DNA of 64,000 nucleotides. Origin: Ralstonia sp. 25mfcol4.1. GTDB taxonomy: Bacteria; Pseudomonadota; Gammaproteobacteria; Burkholderiales; Burkholderiaceae. The first letter of the stretch is position 1. Each line of letters begins with the position of its first letter. Positions 10,744-21,564 of this stretch are shown here, piece after piece. The position numbers and the translations under genes are program-made. The notes under the pieces were generated by a model. It ran no database searches. It was given only the letters and a program-made list of their open reading frames with translations, and was not told the DNA's origin. The stretch lies in contig NZ_FNJO01000003.1 in assembly GCF_900104095.1 (NCBI RefSeq), positions 124,001-188,000 of the forward strand, read 5' to 3'.

Positions 10744-12021
10744 TCAGTTCGATCCTGCCACCTTGGGCTGCTGCTCTTCGTACATCAGCAGCGGCGGTGC
10801 GTCGCCAGTAATCGTGCTTTCGTCGATCACCACCTTCTGCACGCCCTTGTAGTTGGGCAGGTCGTACATGACGTCCATCAGCGATTGTTCGAGAATCGAA
10901 CGCAGGCCACGGGCGCCCGTCTTGCGACGGATGGCCTTGCGCGCGATCGCGGTCAGCGCAGCCGGGCGAATTTCCAGCTCGACGCCTTCCATGGCAAGCA
11001 GCTTCTGATACTGCTTGACCAGCGCGTTCTTCGGCTCGACCAGGATCTGCATCAGCGCGGCTTCGTCCAGCTTGGCCAACGTTGCCACCACCGGCAGACG
11101 CCCGATGAGTTCCGGGATCAGACCGAACTTGATCAGATCCTCGGGCTCGGTCTGCGGAAGCACCTCGCTGACCTCGCGCTCTTCCTTGCTCTGCACCTGT
11201 GCGTCAAAACCGATGCCGGTCTTGTCCGAACGCTGCATGATGACCTTTTCCAGGCCGTCGAATGCGCCACCGCAGATGAACAGGATGTTCGTCGTATCCA
11301 CCTGCAGGAAGTCCTGATTCGGATGCTTGCGGCCGCCCTGCGGCGGTACCGAGGCCATGGTGCCTTCGATCAGCTTCAGCAGCGCCTGCTGCACGCCCTC
11401 GCCCGACACGTCACGCGTGATGGACGGGTTGTCGGACTTGCGCGAGATCTTGTCGATTTCGTCGATGTAGACGATGCCGCGCTGGGCCTTCTCGACCTCG
11501 TAATTGCAGTTCTGCAGCAGCTTCTGAATGATGTTCTCGACGTCTTCCCCCACGTAACCGGCTTCGGTCAGCGTGGTGGCGTCGGCGATCACGAACGGCA
11601 CGTTGAGCAGGCGCGCCAGCGTCTGGGCGAGCAGCGTCTTGCCCGAGCCGGTGGGCCCGATCAGCAGGATGTTGCTCTTCGACAGCTCGACGTCGTCCTT
11701 CTTGCCGAGGTGCTTCAGACGCTTGTAGTGGTTGTAGACCGCCACGGCCAGAATCTTCTTGGCCTGTTCCTGACCAATCACGTACTGGTCAAGGCTTTCG
11801 CGGATTTCGTGGGGCGTGGGCAGATCCGAGCGCGTGACAGCGGCGGCGTCCTTGTCGGTCGCGGCGGCCTCGTCACGAATGATCTCGTTGCACAGGTCGA
11901 TGCATTCGTCGCAAATGAACACCGACGGGCCCGCGATGAGCTTCTTTACCTCGTGCTGGCTCTTGCCGCAGAACGAGCAGTAGAGAAGTTTCTCGCTGGA
12001 TGAACCTTTTTTGTCCGCCAT
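10744..12021 (-). CDS. clpX: ATP-dependent Clp protease ATP-binding subunit ClpX
   Basis: 425 codons. The N-terminal C4 zinc-binding domain is CSFCGK...[10 protein letters not shown]. It has Walker A GPTGSGKT, pore loop AGYVGED, Walker [10 protein letters not shown], and an IGF-type ClpP-docking loop region near KTGIGFDA. It unfolds substrates and feeds them to ClpP, whose gene lies just upstream in the same direction. Confidence 0.98.
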   Translation of the reverse strand: MADKKGSSSEKLLYCSFCGKSQHEVKKLIAGPSVFICDECIDLCNEIIRDEAAATDKDAAAVTRSDLPTPHEIRESLDQYVIGQEQAKKILAVAVYNHYKRLKHLGKKDDVELSKSNILLIGPTGSGKTLLAQTLARLLNVPFVIADATTLTEAGYVGEDVENIIQKLLQNCNYEVEKAQRGIVYIDEIDKISRKSDNPSITRDVSGEGVQQALLKLIEGTMASVPPQGGRKHPNQDFLQVDTTNILFICGGAFDGLEKVIMQRSDKTGIGFDAQVQSKEEREVSEVLPQTEPEDLIKFGLIPELIGRLPVVATLAKLDEAALMQILVEPKNALVKQYQKLLAMEGVELEIRPAALTAIARKAIRRKTGARGLRSILEQSLMDVMYDLPNYKGVQKVVIDESTITGDAPPLLMYEEQQPKVAGSN

Positions 12022-12144
12022 AGGAATCAGTCACATTAGCAGTGTGGATCCCGCCAGAAACGTACGGGCGGGAAACGCATTAAACGCATCATACGCCAAA
12101 ACAATTGGCGCAGTCGGCGGCGTCCCCTGCGTGTGGGGCAAAAC

Positions 12145-12170
12145 GCAAAAACGAGGCGCACAGCCTCGTT
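12145..12170 (-). terminator. Hairpin with U-rich tail between clpP and clpX
   Basis: AACGAGGC (12150-12157) / GCCTCGTT (12163-12170) with a 5-nt loop. On the minus strand the stem is followed by TTTGCGTTTT. It could be a terminator or attenuator that uncouples clpX from clpP. Confidence 0.6.
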
Positions 12171-12295
12171 CCGGTGTAGCCTTCGTCATTTGGCACGACG
12201 CAAGCCAATGCGGCAGGTGCCCGGCCTTGCCGGTCACCGCCCGGATGCTTCCGATGGATGCTTCCGGGCTGATGTGCCGACACACCGGCCAAATT

Positions 12296-12946
12296 TCAAC
12301 TGCGGCGGGTAATCACCTTGTCGATCAGACCGTAGTCCACCGCCTGGTCGCCGCTCATGAAGTTGTCGCGATCGGTATCGCGGGCAATCTTCTCGACCGG
12401 CTGCCCGGTGACTTCCGACAGGATGCTGTTCAGCCGCTCGCGCAGGTACAGGATCTCGCGCGCCTGGATCTCGATGTCCGAGGCCTGGCCACGCGCACCG
12501 CCCAGCGGCTGGTGAATCATGATGCGCGAGTTCGGCAGCGCGCTGCGCTTGCCCTTGGCACCTGCAGCCAGCAGGAACGCGCCCATGCTCGCCGCCATGC
12601 CCATGCACAGGGTCTGCACGTCGGGCTTGATGAACTGCATCGTGTCGTAGATCGCCAGACCAGCCGAAACCGAACCGCCGGGCGAATTGATGTACAGCGA
12701 CACGTCCTTGTCCGGGTTTTCGCTTTCCAGGAACAGCAGCTGCGCCACCACCAGGTTGGCGGTCTGGTCGTTGACCTCGCCAACCATGAAGACGACGCGT
12801 TCCTTGAGCAGGCGCGAGTAGATGTCGTACGCGCGCTCGCCCCGGCCGGACTGCTCGACAACCATCGGCACCAGTCCGAGACCCTGGGTCTCCAGGGCAG
12901 AAGCCTGCGTGGTGGCGAGACGATCAAGCAAATCATTGCGGGTCAT
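12296..12946 (-). CDS. clpP: ATP-dependent Clp protease proteolytic subunit ClpP
   Basis: 216 codons from MTRNDLLD; this start has GGAGAA at a proper distance, while the longer frame start 33 bp upstream lacks one. The catalytic triad is visible: Ser in [10 protein letters not shown], His in RIMIHQP, Asp in [10 protein letters not shown]. It forms the tetradecameric protease chamber used by ClpX. It lies between tig and clpX. Confidence 0.97.
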   Translation of the reverse strand: MTRNDLLDRLATTQASALETQGLGLVPMVVEQSGRGERAYDIYSRLLKERVVFMVGEVNDQTANLVVAQLLFLESENPDKDVSLYINSPGGSVSAGLAIYDTMQFIKPDVQTLCMGMAASMGAFLLAAGAKGKRSALPNSRIMIHQPLGGARGQASDIEIQAREILYLRERLNSILSEVTGQPVEKIARDTDRDNFMSGDQAVDYGLIDKVITRRS

Positions 12947-12972
12947 GCAGGTTCTCCAGATATTCAGGAATG

Positions 12973-13007
12973 GTGTCAACCGGCCAGCGCGCGAGGCCGG
13001 TTGACAC
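12973..13007. promoter_or_regulatory. Perfect 13-bp inverted repeat in the tig-clpP gap
   Basis: GTGTCAACCGGCC (12973-12985) / GGCCGGTTGACAC (12995-13007), 9-nt loop, no U-run on either strand. It ends 27 bp before the clpP start. This is a stable mRNA hairpin or an operator, not a standard terminator. Confidence 0.55.
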
Positions 13008-13051
13008 GGACCGCCGCCGCGTCAACGCGCGGCATCCGGTCTTGCCCGACC

Positions 13052-14401
13052 TCAGGCTTGTGCGGGCGCGGCGGTGAGTTCCTCGAACGACACCGACTTG
13101 TCCGTAACCTTGGCCTTGTCGCACACGAAATTTACCACGTTGTTTTCGAGCACGTAGGCTTCCATCTCGGCCAGGCGCTGCTGGTCACCGTAGTACCAGC
13201 GCATGACTTCCTTCGGGTCTTCGTAGCTCTTCGCGAAGTCCTCGATCTCGGCCTTGACCTGTTCCGGCTTGGCTTCCAGGCCGTTGGCCTTGACGATCTC
13301 GGCCAGGATCAGGCCCAGCTTCACGCGGCGTTCGGCCTGCTGGGCGAACATCTCGGCCGGAATCGGCATGTCCTTGGCGTTCGGCATGCCACGCTGCTCG
13401 AGGTCACGACGAGCCATTTCCACCAGGCGTTCCTGATCCTGTTCGATCAGGGCCTTCGGCACGTCCAGCTCGCTGACCTTCAGCAGGGCTTCCATGACTT
13501 CGTCCTTCAGCATGGAATGCGTGCGGCGCTTGACTTCGCGCTCCAGGTTTTCGCGGATGTCGGCGCGCATCTTTTCGACGCTGCCGTCAGCGATGCCGAG
13601 CGACTTTGCGAACGCATCGTCCACTTCCGGCATGTGCGCCCACTCGACCTTCTTCAGCGTGATCGTGAACTCGGCGGTCTTGCCGGCCACTTCCTTGCCG
13701 TGGTAGTCCTCGGGGAACGTCAGCGGGAACGTCTTGCTCTCGCCTTCCTTCAGGCCCAGCGTGGCCTGCTCGAACTCGGGCAGCATGCGGCCTTCGCCCA
13801 GCACGTACACGAAGTCTTCGGCCTTGCCGCCGGCGAATTCCACGCCGTCGATCTTGCCGACGAAGTCGATCGTCACGCGATCGCCGTTCTTGGCATCCAC
13901 TTCGGCGCCACCGTCGCCATGGGCGCCGGCTTCACCGCGGTGGTGGTAGTGCACACGCTGCTTGCGCAGGATGTCGACGGTCTTGTCGATCTCGGCGTCG
14001 CCGATCTCGGTCTTGGTGCGGGTTACTTCGGCCGATGCCAGCTCGCCGATCTTGACTTCCGGATACACCTCGAAGGTGGCTTCGAAAGCCAGTTCGTCGT
14101 CGGCAACGCCTTCGGTCTTGATGTCGAACTTCGGCTGACCGGCCACCTTCACGTCCTGGGCCTGGGTGATGTCGAAGAACTTGCGGGCGGCCTTGTCGAA
14201 GCGCACTTCGAATTCCACCTGCTGGCCGTATTGCTTCTCGACCATCTTCATCGGCACCTTGCCCGGACGGAAACCGGACATTTTCACGGTCTTCGACAGA
14301 CGTACCAGGCGTTCCTGCGTTTCCTTCTGCACTTCGGCCTTGGGAATAGCCAGGGTCACCTTGCGGTCCAGCTTGCCGAGGTTTTCAATGACGTTCGACA
14401 T
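13052..14401 (-). CDS. tig: Trigger factor
   Basis: 449 codons. The N-terminal ribosome-binding domain has the [17 protein letters not shown] signature. A central FKBP-type PPIase domain follows ([40 protein letters not shown]), then a long helical C-terminal chaperone domain. A histidine/glycine-rich insertion ([19 protein letters not shown]) precedes the FKBP domain. It folds nascent chains at the ribosome exit tunnel and heads the tig-clpP-clpX-lon block. Confidence 0.97.
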   Translation of the reverse strand: MSNVIENLGKLDRKVTLAIPKAEVQKETQERLVRLSKTVKMSGFRPGKVPMKMVEKQYGQQVEFEVRFDKAARKFFDITQAQDVKVAGQPKFDIKTEGVADDELAFEATFEVYPEVKIGELASAEVTRTKTEIGDAEIDKTVDILRKQRVHYHHRGEAGAHGDGGAEVDAKNGDRVTIDFVGKIDGVEFAGGKAEDFVYVLGEGRMLPEFEQATLGLKEGESKTFPLTFPEDYHGKEVAGKTAEFTITLKKVEWAHMPEVDDAFAKSLGIADGSVEKMRADIRENLEREVKRRTHSMLKDEVMEALLKVSELDVPKALIEQDQERLVEMARRDLEQRGMPNAKDMPIPAEMFAQQAERRVKLGLILAEIVKANGLEAKPEQVKAEIEDFAKSYEDPKEVMRWYYGDQQRLAEMEAYVLENNVVNFVCDKAKVTDKSVSFEELTAAPAQA

Positions 14402-14559
14402 GGTCGTTAATCCAATCCAGAAATAGTTGTTGTCAGCGCATCCGTCTGCGCACCTTGCCGCCTGGCCGCGGCCAGTGCTCGCGAGCGGAGTTCTCCGCGC
14501 AAACGGAAAACGCGGATTATCGCACGGTTTTCATTCGCTTCCGGCAGTTTTTACCCTAG

Positions 14560-16569
14560 TCAGTCTGGATCCGGCTCCGGATCCTGCCCCGACGGGTCTG
14601 CCGCCTGCCCACGACGCAGTGCGCGCAGAAGCAGACGGGCCGGATCGACGGCATCGGCCAGATCCGCCTCCAGGGGCAGCGGTTCACCTTCAAGCTGGCA
14701 GGCGATCAGTTCGGCGCCCAGTGCGGCCCATGTGAGGCCGCGCGACGCGTATGCAAGAGCCGCGTAGAGCCCAGGCAGACGAGGCAGGTCGCGCAAATGC
14801 GCGCCGCGGAGCGCACCGGCGTGTGCCAGCGCCTGCGGCTCGTCGGCCATGTGGCCGATCAGCGGCAGGCGGTTGTGCGTGACGGTGCGCACGCCCACGT
14901 AACCCGTCAGCGTCCCAGCGTCGATCCGGGCCAGCGCGGCTGCCCGGTCGGGAAGCAGCGACGCCACACGCCCCAGGTTGGCGGCATGTACCGCGGCGCT
15001 TTCGGCCAGCGGGCCCGTGTCGGGCTCGTAGCTGGAACCCACCCGGGCCCCACCCTGCTCGCCACGCGGCAACAGATAGCCGCTGCCGGTCACCACGCAG
15101 TCGGGCCATCCGCCCAGCGCTTCGACATGGGCAGGGGTCAGATCGGTCAGTTGCCCGCGTACGCGGCGCAGCGCCAGGAAGCCGGCCGGCACCAGCCGTT
15201 CGGCCTCGTGCGCATTTGCCACCACCAGTACCGGCGCGCTGGCCAGCACCGCGCCCGATGCATCGCGAGCAAGCCACTTTCCATCGACATGCTCGATGGC
15301 CGCCACCCGACATCCGAAGCGGGCATCCAGCCGGTTGCCGGCGGCGGCCAGCTGGGCCCGGCAGATATCGGGCGGCGCCACCCACCCGCCCTGCGGAAAC
15401 CAGAGCCCGCCACGGCTCACCGTGGCGCCGTGGGACGCCGCAGCCTCGCCAGGCGACATCCATCGCACGAACGATTCGGGAAAGCCCAGTGCGTCAAGTG
15501 CGGCATGTTGCGCCGCGTTTTCGATGTCATCCTCGCCGGTCTGCAACACGCCGCAGCCATGCCATCCCACCGGATGGCCGGCGTCGGCCAGCGCCCGCCA
15601 CGCACGCAAGGCATGCAGGTTCCCGGCGCGCGACAGCCGCGACAGCAGGCTGTCGTCGGCCGAAACGTGCGCGTGCATGGCCGCCGCGCGATGCCCGGAG
15701 GTCTGGCGCGCCGGCCCGTCGTGGGCATCGAACAGCGTGACGCGCCAGCCGCGCGCGGCCAACCGCTCGGTGACCGCGCATCCGGCCAGCCCCGCGCCGA
15801 TGACGATGGCATGCCGCTCGGCCCAGCGAGCGGCGTCGGGCGGCGCGTGGCGGCGATTTTTCCAGACGGGCGCAAAGCGTGCGACTGTCATGTCACGTTT
15901 GCCGCCAAATCCGGGAGCCTTGCTGACTTCGAAGCCAGCGGCCTGCAGGCCCCGGCGCACGAATCCGGCCGCCGTGTAGGTAGCCAGTGTCGCCCCCATG
16001 CGTGCCATCCGGGCCAGGCCGCGAAACACGATGTCCGACCACATGTCGGCGTTGCGCGACGGCGAGAAGCCGTCGAGGTAGAACGCATCGGCGCCAGCCA
16101 CGAGCTTCGGCAGCATGGCCTGCACGTCGCCGAACGCCAGCGTCAGCGTCAACGCCCCGCCCTCGAACGTCAGGCGATGCAGGCCCGGCAGCGCGTCGGG
16201 CCACTGCTGCTGGAGTTGCGCGGCCAGCGGCAGCAGATCGCCCAAACCGGCATGCAACTGTGCCAGCCCTTCCCGCGTGAACGGGTGCTTTTCGATGGAA
16301 ACAAAGTGCAGGCGCGCGCAGCGCTGCGGCGCGTTGCGCCAGGCCTGCCAGGTGGCCAGGAAGTTCAGCCCCTGCCCGAAGCCGGTCTCGACGATGACGA
16401 ATTGCTCGCGCCCAGCCCAGTTGGCCGGCAATCCGTTGCCACCCAGGAAGACATGCCGGGCCTGTGCCAGGCCGCCTGCAGTGCTGTGATAGACGTCGTC
16501 GTAACGCGGCGAATACGGGATGCCGTCGTCGGACAGGATGGGCTCGGCGGCCTCAAGGGTACACGGCAT
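14560..16569 (-). CDS. mnmC: Bifunctional tRNA mnm5s2U34 methyltransferase / FAD-dependent oxidoreductase MnmC
   Basis: 669 codons. The N-terminal SAM-dependent domain has [15 protein letters not shown] and [10 protein letters not shown]. The C-terminal DAO-type FAD domain has the dinucleotide-binding motif [13 protein letters not shown] at about residue 260 and [17 protein letters not shown] near the end. The two domains finish the wobble-uridine modification cmnm5s2U to mnm5s2U in tRNA. It is divergent from rlmJ. Confidence 0.95.
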   Translation of the reverse strand: MPCTLEAAEPILSDDGIPYSPRYDDVYHSTAGGLAQARHVFLGGNGLPANWAGREQFVIVETGFGQGLNFLATWQAWRNAPQRCARLHFVSIEKHPFTREGLAQLHAGLGDLLPLAAQLQQQWPDALPGLHRLTFEGGALTLTLAFGDVQAMLPKLVAGADAFYLDGFSPSRNADMWSDIVFRGLARMARMGATLATYTAAGFVRRGLQAAGFEVSKAPGFGGKRDMTVARFAPVWKNRRHAPPDAARWAERHAIVIGAGLAGCAVTERLAARGWRVTLFDAHDGPARQTSGHRAAAMHAHVSADDSLLSRLSRAGNLHALRAWRALADAGHPVGWHGCGVLQTGEDDIENAAQHAALDALGFPESFVRWMSPGEAAASHGATVSRGGLWFPQGGWVAPPDICRAQLAAAGNRLDARFGCRVAAIEHVDGKWLARDASGAVLASAPVLVVANAHEAERLVPAGFLALRRVRGQLTDLTPAHVEALGGWPDCVVTGSGYLLPRGEQGGARVGSSYEPDTGPLAESAAVHAANLGRVASLLPDRAAALARIDAGTLTGYVGVRTVTHNRLPLIGHMADEPQALAHAGALRGAHLRDLPRLPGLYAALAYASRGLTWAALGAELIACQLEGEPLPLEADLADAVDPARLLLRALRRGQAADPSGQDPEPDPD

Positions 16570-16652
16570 GGCAGGACGGAAACAGGAGCAAGTACGACAG
16601 GAAAACGGCCGGAAATGGCGGCGGATGGTAGCATAGCCCCCTTCGCGCAGAC

Positions 16653-16704
16653 CGCCTGCCGGCCTTTGTCTGACTGGACGCCTGCCGGCCTTTGTCTGAC
16701 TGGA
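16653..16704 (+). repeat. Exact 26-bp tandem duplication upstream of rlmJ
   Basis: The unit CGCCTGCCGGCCTTTGTCTG plus six more bases occurs at 16653-16678 and again, unchanged, at 16679-16704, with no spacer. It lies in the mnmC-rlmJ divergent gap, 28 bp before the rlmJ start. Confidence 0.9.
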
Positions 16705-16731
16705 GTTTGCGCGCCGTCATCCCGCCTTGCC

Positions 16732-17589
16732 ATGCTCAGTTATCGTCACGCCTTTCACGCCGGCAATCACGCCGATGTCCTCAAGCACGCCGTTGTCGTC
16801 CAGTTGCTCGACTATCTGACGCAGAAGGACAAACCGTTCTGGTACGTCGACACGCATGCCGGGGCTGGCCTGTACGCGCTGGATCATGCCTACGCGCAGA
16901 AAAAGTCGGAATTCGAGACCGGCATCGCGCCGCTGTGGCGCGCCGCGGCCAAGGGCCAGGCCCTGCCCGAACTGCTCGAAGCCTATCTTGAGCAGGTTCG
17001 CGAACTGAACCAGGATGGGAATCTCAAGCACTATCCGGGATCACCCTGGCTGGCCTGGCAGATGCTGCGAGATGCCGACCGTTTGCGGCTGTTCGAACTT
17101 CATAGCACCGAAATCCAGGTGCTTCGCGACAACTTCCGTGGCGCGGGTCGGAAGGTCATGCTCTATGACGGCGACGGCTTCAACGGCATCAAGGCCATCC
17201 TGCCCCCGCCACCGCGCCGCGCGCTGGTGCTGATCGACCCTTCCTACGAAGACAAGCAGGACTATGCGCGCACGGTCGACACGCTCAAGGCGGGCCTGGA
17301 ACGGTTTGCGAATGGCGTTTATGCGATCTGGTATCCCGAAGTGCAGCGCCGCGAGTCTGTCCAGTTGCCAGCGCAACTGAAACGGCTTCCGCTCAAGAGC
17401 TGGCTGCATGTGACCTTGACCGTCAAGCATCCGGTGGAAGGCGGCCTGGGTCTGCACGGCAGCGGCATGTTCGTGGTCAATCCGCCGTGGACGCTCAAGG
17501 CTGCACTGCAGGAAGCGATGCCAAAGCTCGTGGAATTGCTAGGCCAGGACGCCGGCGCCGGCTTCACGCTCGAATCGCTCGACAACTAA
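16732..17589 (+). CDS. rlmJ: 23S rRNA (adenine(2030)-N6)-methyltransferase RlmJ
   Basis: 285 codons from ATG 16732 (MLSYRHAFHAGNHADVLKH, the typical RlmJ N-terminus). The long in-frame extension upstream is antisense mnmC and is rejected. The motif IV-like ALVLIDPSYEDKQDY contains the DPPY-type catalytic segment, and DTHAGAGLYAL is the SAM-binding loop. It methylates A2030 of 23S rRNA. Confidence 0.95.
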   Translation: MLSYRHAFHAGNHADVLKHAVVVQLLDYLTQKDKPFWYVDTHAGAGLYALDHAYAQKKSEFETGIAPLWRAAAKGQALPELLEAYLEQVRELNQDGNLKHYPGSPWLAWQMLRDADRLRLFELHSTEIQVLRDNFRGAGRKVMLYDGDGFNGIKAILPPPPRRALVLIDPSYEDKQDYARTVDTLKAGLERFANGVYAIWYPEVQRRESVQLPAQLKRLPLKSWLHVTLTVKHPVEGGLGLHGSGMFVVNPPWTLKAALQEAMPKLVELLGQDAGAGFTLESLDN

Positions 17590-17707
17590 CGGTGCGGTGG
17601 CCGGCTCTTCTGTGCCGCAGCCCACAGACTGGGGCGATCGGGCGCGCGATGGTGACAGGATTCCCGCCAGGGGATGCCCCCAACATGCCCGGACCGCCGA
17701 GATCGCC

Positions 17708-18070
17708 GTGACACGCCTGACACCGACCCACTATCGCTTTCTCTTCTCGATCTGCGCACTGGCGGTGCTGGTGCTCTCGCTGCTGCCGCCGGATACGGCC
17801 GAACCGTCCACCGGCTGGGATAAGACGAATCACCTGCTGGCATTCGGCACGCTGGCCGTACTGGGCCTCCGCGCCTGGCCGGCGCGGATCTGGCAACTGG
17901 CCTTGGCCCTGACGGCCTACGGCGCGGCGATCGAGGTCCTTCAGTCGCTGACGACCTATCGCACTTCTTCCTGGGCCGACCTGCTGGCCGACGTGTTGGG
18001 CATCGGGATCGGGATGGCGCTCGGTTTTCGCGCGATCCGCGCCGGACGATCGACATCGGGCAGCACCTGA
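17708..18070 (+). CDS. VanZ-like membrane protein
   Basis: 120 codons from a GTG at 17708 (MTRLTPTHYRFLF). An upstream in-frame ATG at 17597 gives a charged, non-membrane extension that looks spurious. Four hydrophobic segments and the pattern SLLPPDT...GWDKTNHLLAFG...EVLQSLTTYRTSSWADLLADVLGIGIG match the VanZ family. Its role is unknown outside glycopeptide-resistance clusters. Confidence 0.8.
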   Translation: MTRLTPTHYRFLFSICALAVLVLSLLPPDTAEPSTGWDKTNHLLAFGTLAVLGLRAWPARIWQLALALTAYGAAIEVLQSLTTYRTSSWADLLADVLGIGIGMALGFRAIRAGRSTSGST

Positions 18071-18199
18071 CCCTGACCAGACGACGCAGACACCCCGCAT
18101 CGGGCATCGCACCGGCGGCGCCTCCTACGGAAATCGCGCCTCAAGCCGGCGCTTAATATGTCGTTAATACTCCACATCGCGTCAAGCTTCGTGGATCAA

Positions 18200-19747
18200 A
18201 TGGTCGCCATCTCTTCCGTAGGGTCGCAAGTTCTCGCCGGCACAGCCCGTGCCAATTCCGCGTCGGCAGCCACCGGCGCGCCAGCGCAGGGCGAGGGATC
18301 GTCCGCAACGTCTGTCACGCTGAGCCGGGCCACGCCCCTGCCGGCCAACTGGCCAACCTATTCTGCCAAAAGCATGGGCCCGACCCCGGTCTGGGAGCAT
18401 GCGATCGGTGATCCGATCTCGATGCGCATGGCAGGCAACGTATCGGCGTCCAAGCTATCCGCGCGATTCAGCGGTCTTGGCGAGGCACTGATGAACCAGA
18501 TCGCTGGCGGCGGCGGCAGTTTCTCGCAGTCGATCATCCAGTTGCCCGCCGACGAGCCGATCGACGCGGTGGCGTCGTCGAGCTTTCAAGCCCACTCGAG
18601 CAACGAAATCCAGCTGACCATCACCACACGCGGCGGCGCCAAGGTAGGCATCACGCTGGGCAGCGACGGGGACCGCCTGCGCGTGCAGGCAACGGTCAGC
18701 GACGGCCAACTGTCCGATGGTGAGCGCGAGGCAATCGGAAAACTCTCGGCAGCGTTCCAGAAATCGATCGACGCGCTGAACGAGGTGCCGCCGCGCATCG
18801 ACGTGAACGGCTTGATGCAATACGACGCCACCCAGTTTGCGTCCGTGCATCTGCAGGCAAACCTGGCCCTAGGCGGCAATCAGACGCAGACACTTGATTT
18901 TCAGGCCGACGACAAGGTGCGGTCGCTGACGTCGACCGGACCGACCGGCACGATAAAGCTCAGCGTCGACACCAGCAACCCGACGATTTTCGGCACCCCG
19001 GCGCAACAAGCCAAGGCCGTCAGCCAGTACCTGAAGCAGTTCGACGACGCCAAGGCGCGCGGCCAGGGCGACGCCGCGCTGATCGCCATGTTCAAGGACG
19101 CTTTCAGCGCCCTGCATAGTCACTACAACACCGCCACCACCCAGCAATCGCGCTTCAGCTTCAGCGCCGGCGACCACGGCATGCTGACGGGGCTTGCCGA
19201 CTTCTCGGCCTCGATCTCGCAGGCGCCCGCCTCCATCAATCCGCTGCGCTCCGACGAGACGGACACATTCGACTATCAGGCCTCGCAAACCACCCAGCTG
19301 CTAGGCCGCGGCCAGGCCGACCGCGGCGCCAGGCAGCAACAGCAGTCGAGCCTGGATGCCAGCTACCACAGCGCCCTGTCCGCCGACACGCCGCTGTCCC
19401 TGGACGAAAGCCCGTACTCGCAAAACTACTACTACGAACAAATCCACGACAAGGCCAGCAGCGAATCAGAATTCGCCTATCGCAAGGGCGACCTGATGAA
19501 GGCAACGATCACGCAATCGGTCGACCAGTCGCGCCATACCCAGAAATACGTCATGGGCCATCTCGAGGAAGATTCGACCAGCCCATCCTCCAAATCGCGC
19601 ACGATCGACGTCCTGGCCCTGGTCAAGGCCGCCGAGAACCAATCCGGCCTCGGCCTGCGCCGGAACAGCGAAGCGCGTGAACGCGTGCTGGCGGGCATGC
19701 ACGACAAAGTCTTGCTGGTGGCCGATACGGCCGGACTAACACGTTAG
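18200..19747 (+). CDS. Hypothetical protein, Ser/Ala/Gln-rich
   Basis: 515 codons from ATG 18200 (MVAISSVGSQVLAG); an in-frame ATG at 18158 is an alternative. I do not recognise the family. The protein is rich in Ser, Ala, Thr and Gln, has no transmembrane segment, and has a low-complexity N-terminal third. Later come segments such as NEIQLTITTRGGAKVGITLGSDGDRLRVQ and two motifs with SxSFSAGDH. Codon use is host-like. Composition recalls secreted or surface-associated proteins, but no signal peptide is clear. Confidence 0.7.
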   Translation: MVAISSVGSQVLAGTARANSASAATGAPAQGEGSSATSVTLSRATPLPANWPTYSAKSMGPTPVWEHAIGDPISMRMAGNVSASKLSARFSGLGEALMNQIAGGGGSFSQSIIQLPADEPIDAVASSSFQAHSSNEIQLTITTRGGAKVGITLGSDGDRLRVQATVSDGQLSDGEREAIGKLSAAFQKSIDALNEVPPRIDVNGLMQYDATQFASVHLQANLALGGNQTQTLDFQADDKVRSLTSTGPTGTIKLSVDTSNPTIFGTPAQQAKAVSQYLKQFDDAKARGQGDAALIAMFKDAFSALHSHYNTATTQQSRFSFSAGDHGMLTGLADFSASISQAPASINPLRSDETDTFDYQASQTTQLLGRGQADRGARQQQQSSLDASYHSALSADTPLSLDESPYSQNYYYEQIHDKASSESEFAYRKGDLMKATITQSVDQSRHTQKYVMGHLEEDSTSPSSKSRTIDVLALVKAAENQSGLGLRRNSEARERVLAGMHDKVLLVADTAGLTR

Positions 19748-19974
19748 GTATGCAATGCGGTACAAGCGCACCCGCCCGGATGGGCGAAAGAGCGCAATGA
19801 CGCACTTTTGACGCGCAGATTTGCGCGATCAAGCGCCCCGGCTTCATTGAGCGTCGCCAGTTTGCTTTCTGGCCCAGGGAGGTGGTGAGGGAAAACACTT
19901 TCCCCCTACTGGGCGGTGTCTACGTAGTGTTCGACGAAGTAGACTCGGCAAACAAGCCATCCCGCAGGGGGCCT

Positions 19975-21198
19975 ATGTCGTCGTCGAATAACGAGCGCCC
20001 GTCCACGCGCCGCCTGACGGTCTACGCCTTGGCGGCTCTCGCCATCCAGATCCTCGTATTGGGCATATGGATCTTCCGGCTCTACATCGTGGAAGACCAC
20101 TCATCTCCGATGGTCGGCATCGACTTCGCGATTTTCTGGTCTGCGGCAAAGGTGGCCATGGCGCATGGAGCCGCCGCCGTCTTTTCGCCACAGTGGATGC
20201 AGCCGATGGAACTCGCGTTAGGGCTCGACACCTATTCCGCCTGGCCGTATCCACCGACATTTCTGCTGGCAGTCTTGCCGTTTGGGCAGTTGCCCTTTGG
20301 TATGGCTCTGTCCATTTACTCCATGCTCGGATTGCTGGCCTATGGGGCCGTGCTCGCGCGCCTCTGCCGCGGGATCGACCGCGCATATCTGCCGCTGCTG
20401 CTGGCGTTCCCCGGCGTCGCCATTGCTATCGGGCTAGGGCAGAATTCCCTGTTCACGGTTGCGGCTGCCGGCGCTGCACTGGCCATGATCGAGGCTGAGA
20501 CCGCTCTTGCGGGAGTATGCATCGCCATGCTCGCCATCAAGCCGCAATTTGGCGTGCTGTTCCCGCTGGCGCTCGTCTGTGCCGGGCAATGGAAGACATT
20601 CGGCGTATCCGCACTTTGCACCCTTGCAATTGTCGGCGCGAGCCTTCTGGCGTTCGGCGTAGATGCCTGGCTGGCATTTGCGGAATTCCTGCCGCAGTTC
20701 AGCACGCTGGCGGTAGAGCAAGGCGGCATCATGATGTGGCCCGGTATGCCAACTGCCTTCGCGCTGGGCCGAAGCGCTGGCTTGTCGGTCACTGCTTCCT
20801 ACCTGTTGCATGGTGTTGTGGTGACACCCGCGGTCCTTGCATTGGCTTATCTGTGGACGCGGCGGGCCAGATTCGAACTCAGGGCCGCCTCGCTCATTAT
20901 CGCCACGTTGCTGGTGCAGCCCTACATCATGTTCTATGACCTGGTGTGGCTAATCTTGCCGCTCGTCCTTCTCATTCGTGACCACCGGGCCGTGGCGCTG
21001 GGGCGCATGGAATGGATTGTCATCGGCGCAGCCTGGCTGGCGCCCGCCCAAGCCGTCCTCTCAGCGTACCTTCACCAATACCTGAACGTTCTCCCGGCCG
21101 TAATGATCGCCTTGCTGATCATCGTGGTGCGGCGGCATTCGGCGACGGCACGCGAATCAACCGACGCCTGCGGAGAGACATCCCGGCGCACTTGTTGA
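19975..21198 (+). CDS. GT87/DUF2029-like polytopic membrane protein
   Basis: 407 codons from ATG 19975 (MSSSNNERPSTRRL), chosen because CAGGGGG lies 7 bp upstream; an in-frame ATG at 19882 is less likely. There are about ten hydrophobic segments, with FAIFWSAAKVAMAHGAAAVFSP and YSAWPYPPTFLLAVLPFGQLPFG near the N-terminus. This layout fits the mannosyltransferase-like GT87 (DUF2029) family that uses polyprenyl-phosphate sugars. Substrate unknown. It is the last chromosomal gene before the prophage. Confidence 0.8.
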   Translation: MSSSNNERPSTRRLTVYALAALAIQILVLGIWIFRLYIVEDHSSPMVGIDFAIFWSAAKVAMAHGAAAVFSPQWMQPMELALGLDTYSAWPYPPTFLLAVLPFGQLPFGMALSIYSMLGLLAYGAVLARLCRGIDRAYLPLLLAFPGVAIAIGLGQNSLFTVAAAGAALAMIEAETALAGVCIAMLAIKPQFGVLFPLALVCAGQWKTFGVSALCTLAIVGASLLAFGVDAWLAFAEFLPQFSTLAVEQGGIMMWPGMPTAFALGRSAGLSVTASYLLHGVVVTPAVLALAYLWTRRARFELRAASLIIATLLVQPYIMFYDLVWLILPLVLLIRDHRAVALGRMEWIVIGAAWLAPAQAVLSAYLHQYLNVLPAVMIALLIIVVRRHSATARESTDACGETSRRTC

Positions 21199-21253
21199 CC
21201 ACCGGCGTCATCGACAACGGCCCTACGAGGTCGAAGAACTGGAAGTGCTGCCG

Positions 21254-21392
21254 ATTGCGCGACGACAAAGGGGGGAAATCACCCGCCGGCCTTTGCTGGG
21301 CTTGGCTTCGCGGCACTAAGTGCCACCGATTGGCGTGGAGTGCAAATGTTGCGATTACGCAACAAAGAGGTAGGTTGGTGCGAGGGAGGGGA
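21254..21392. repeat. attL-side direct repeat (displaced 3' end of tRNA-Leu plus flank)
   Basis: 139 nt nearly identical to 58822-58960, with five mismatches counted by eye. It ends with the last 17 nt of tRNA-Leu (minus strand) and includes about 122 nt of tRNA-downstream flank. A 16-bp palindrome GTTGCGATTACGCAAC is at 21348-21363. Confidence 0.9.
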
Positions 21393-21530
21393 AGCGTGAG
21401 CGCTGGGAAATCAGCGCGTTAGCAGACTTCCGGGGGAATCCTGGGGACTTGTAGCTCGCCCGATTCTGTTATGTGAGGGGCTCTCCCCACGGGGACGCGC
21501 CAAGTTTACAGGCCGTTGCACTCGGCCATA

Positions 21531-21550
21531 TACTGTATAAATATACAGTA
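21531..21550. promoter_or_regulatory. LexA/SOS-type box 1
   Basis: TACTGTATAAATATACAGTA: two perfect 9-bp arms around AA, matching CTGT-N8-ACAG. It overlaps a possible -10 (TATAAA) and ends 14 bp before ATG 21565. A promoter at this spot would be blocked by LexA and opened by DNA damage. Confidence 0.75.
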
Positions 21551-21564
21551 CTCAACAGTGCATC

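Noticed and set aside
12011-14410. 799-codon plus-strand ORF
   Set aside because: Shadow of clpP and tig.
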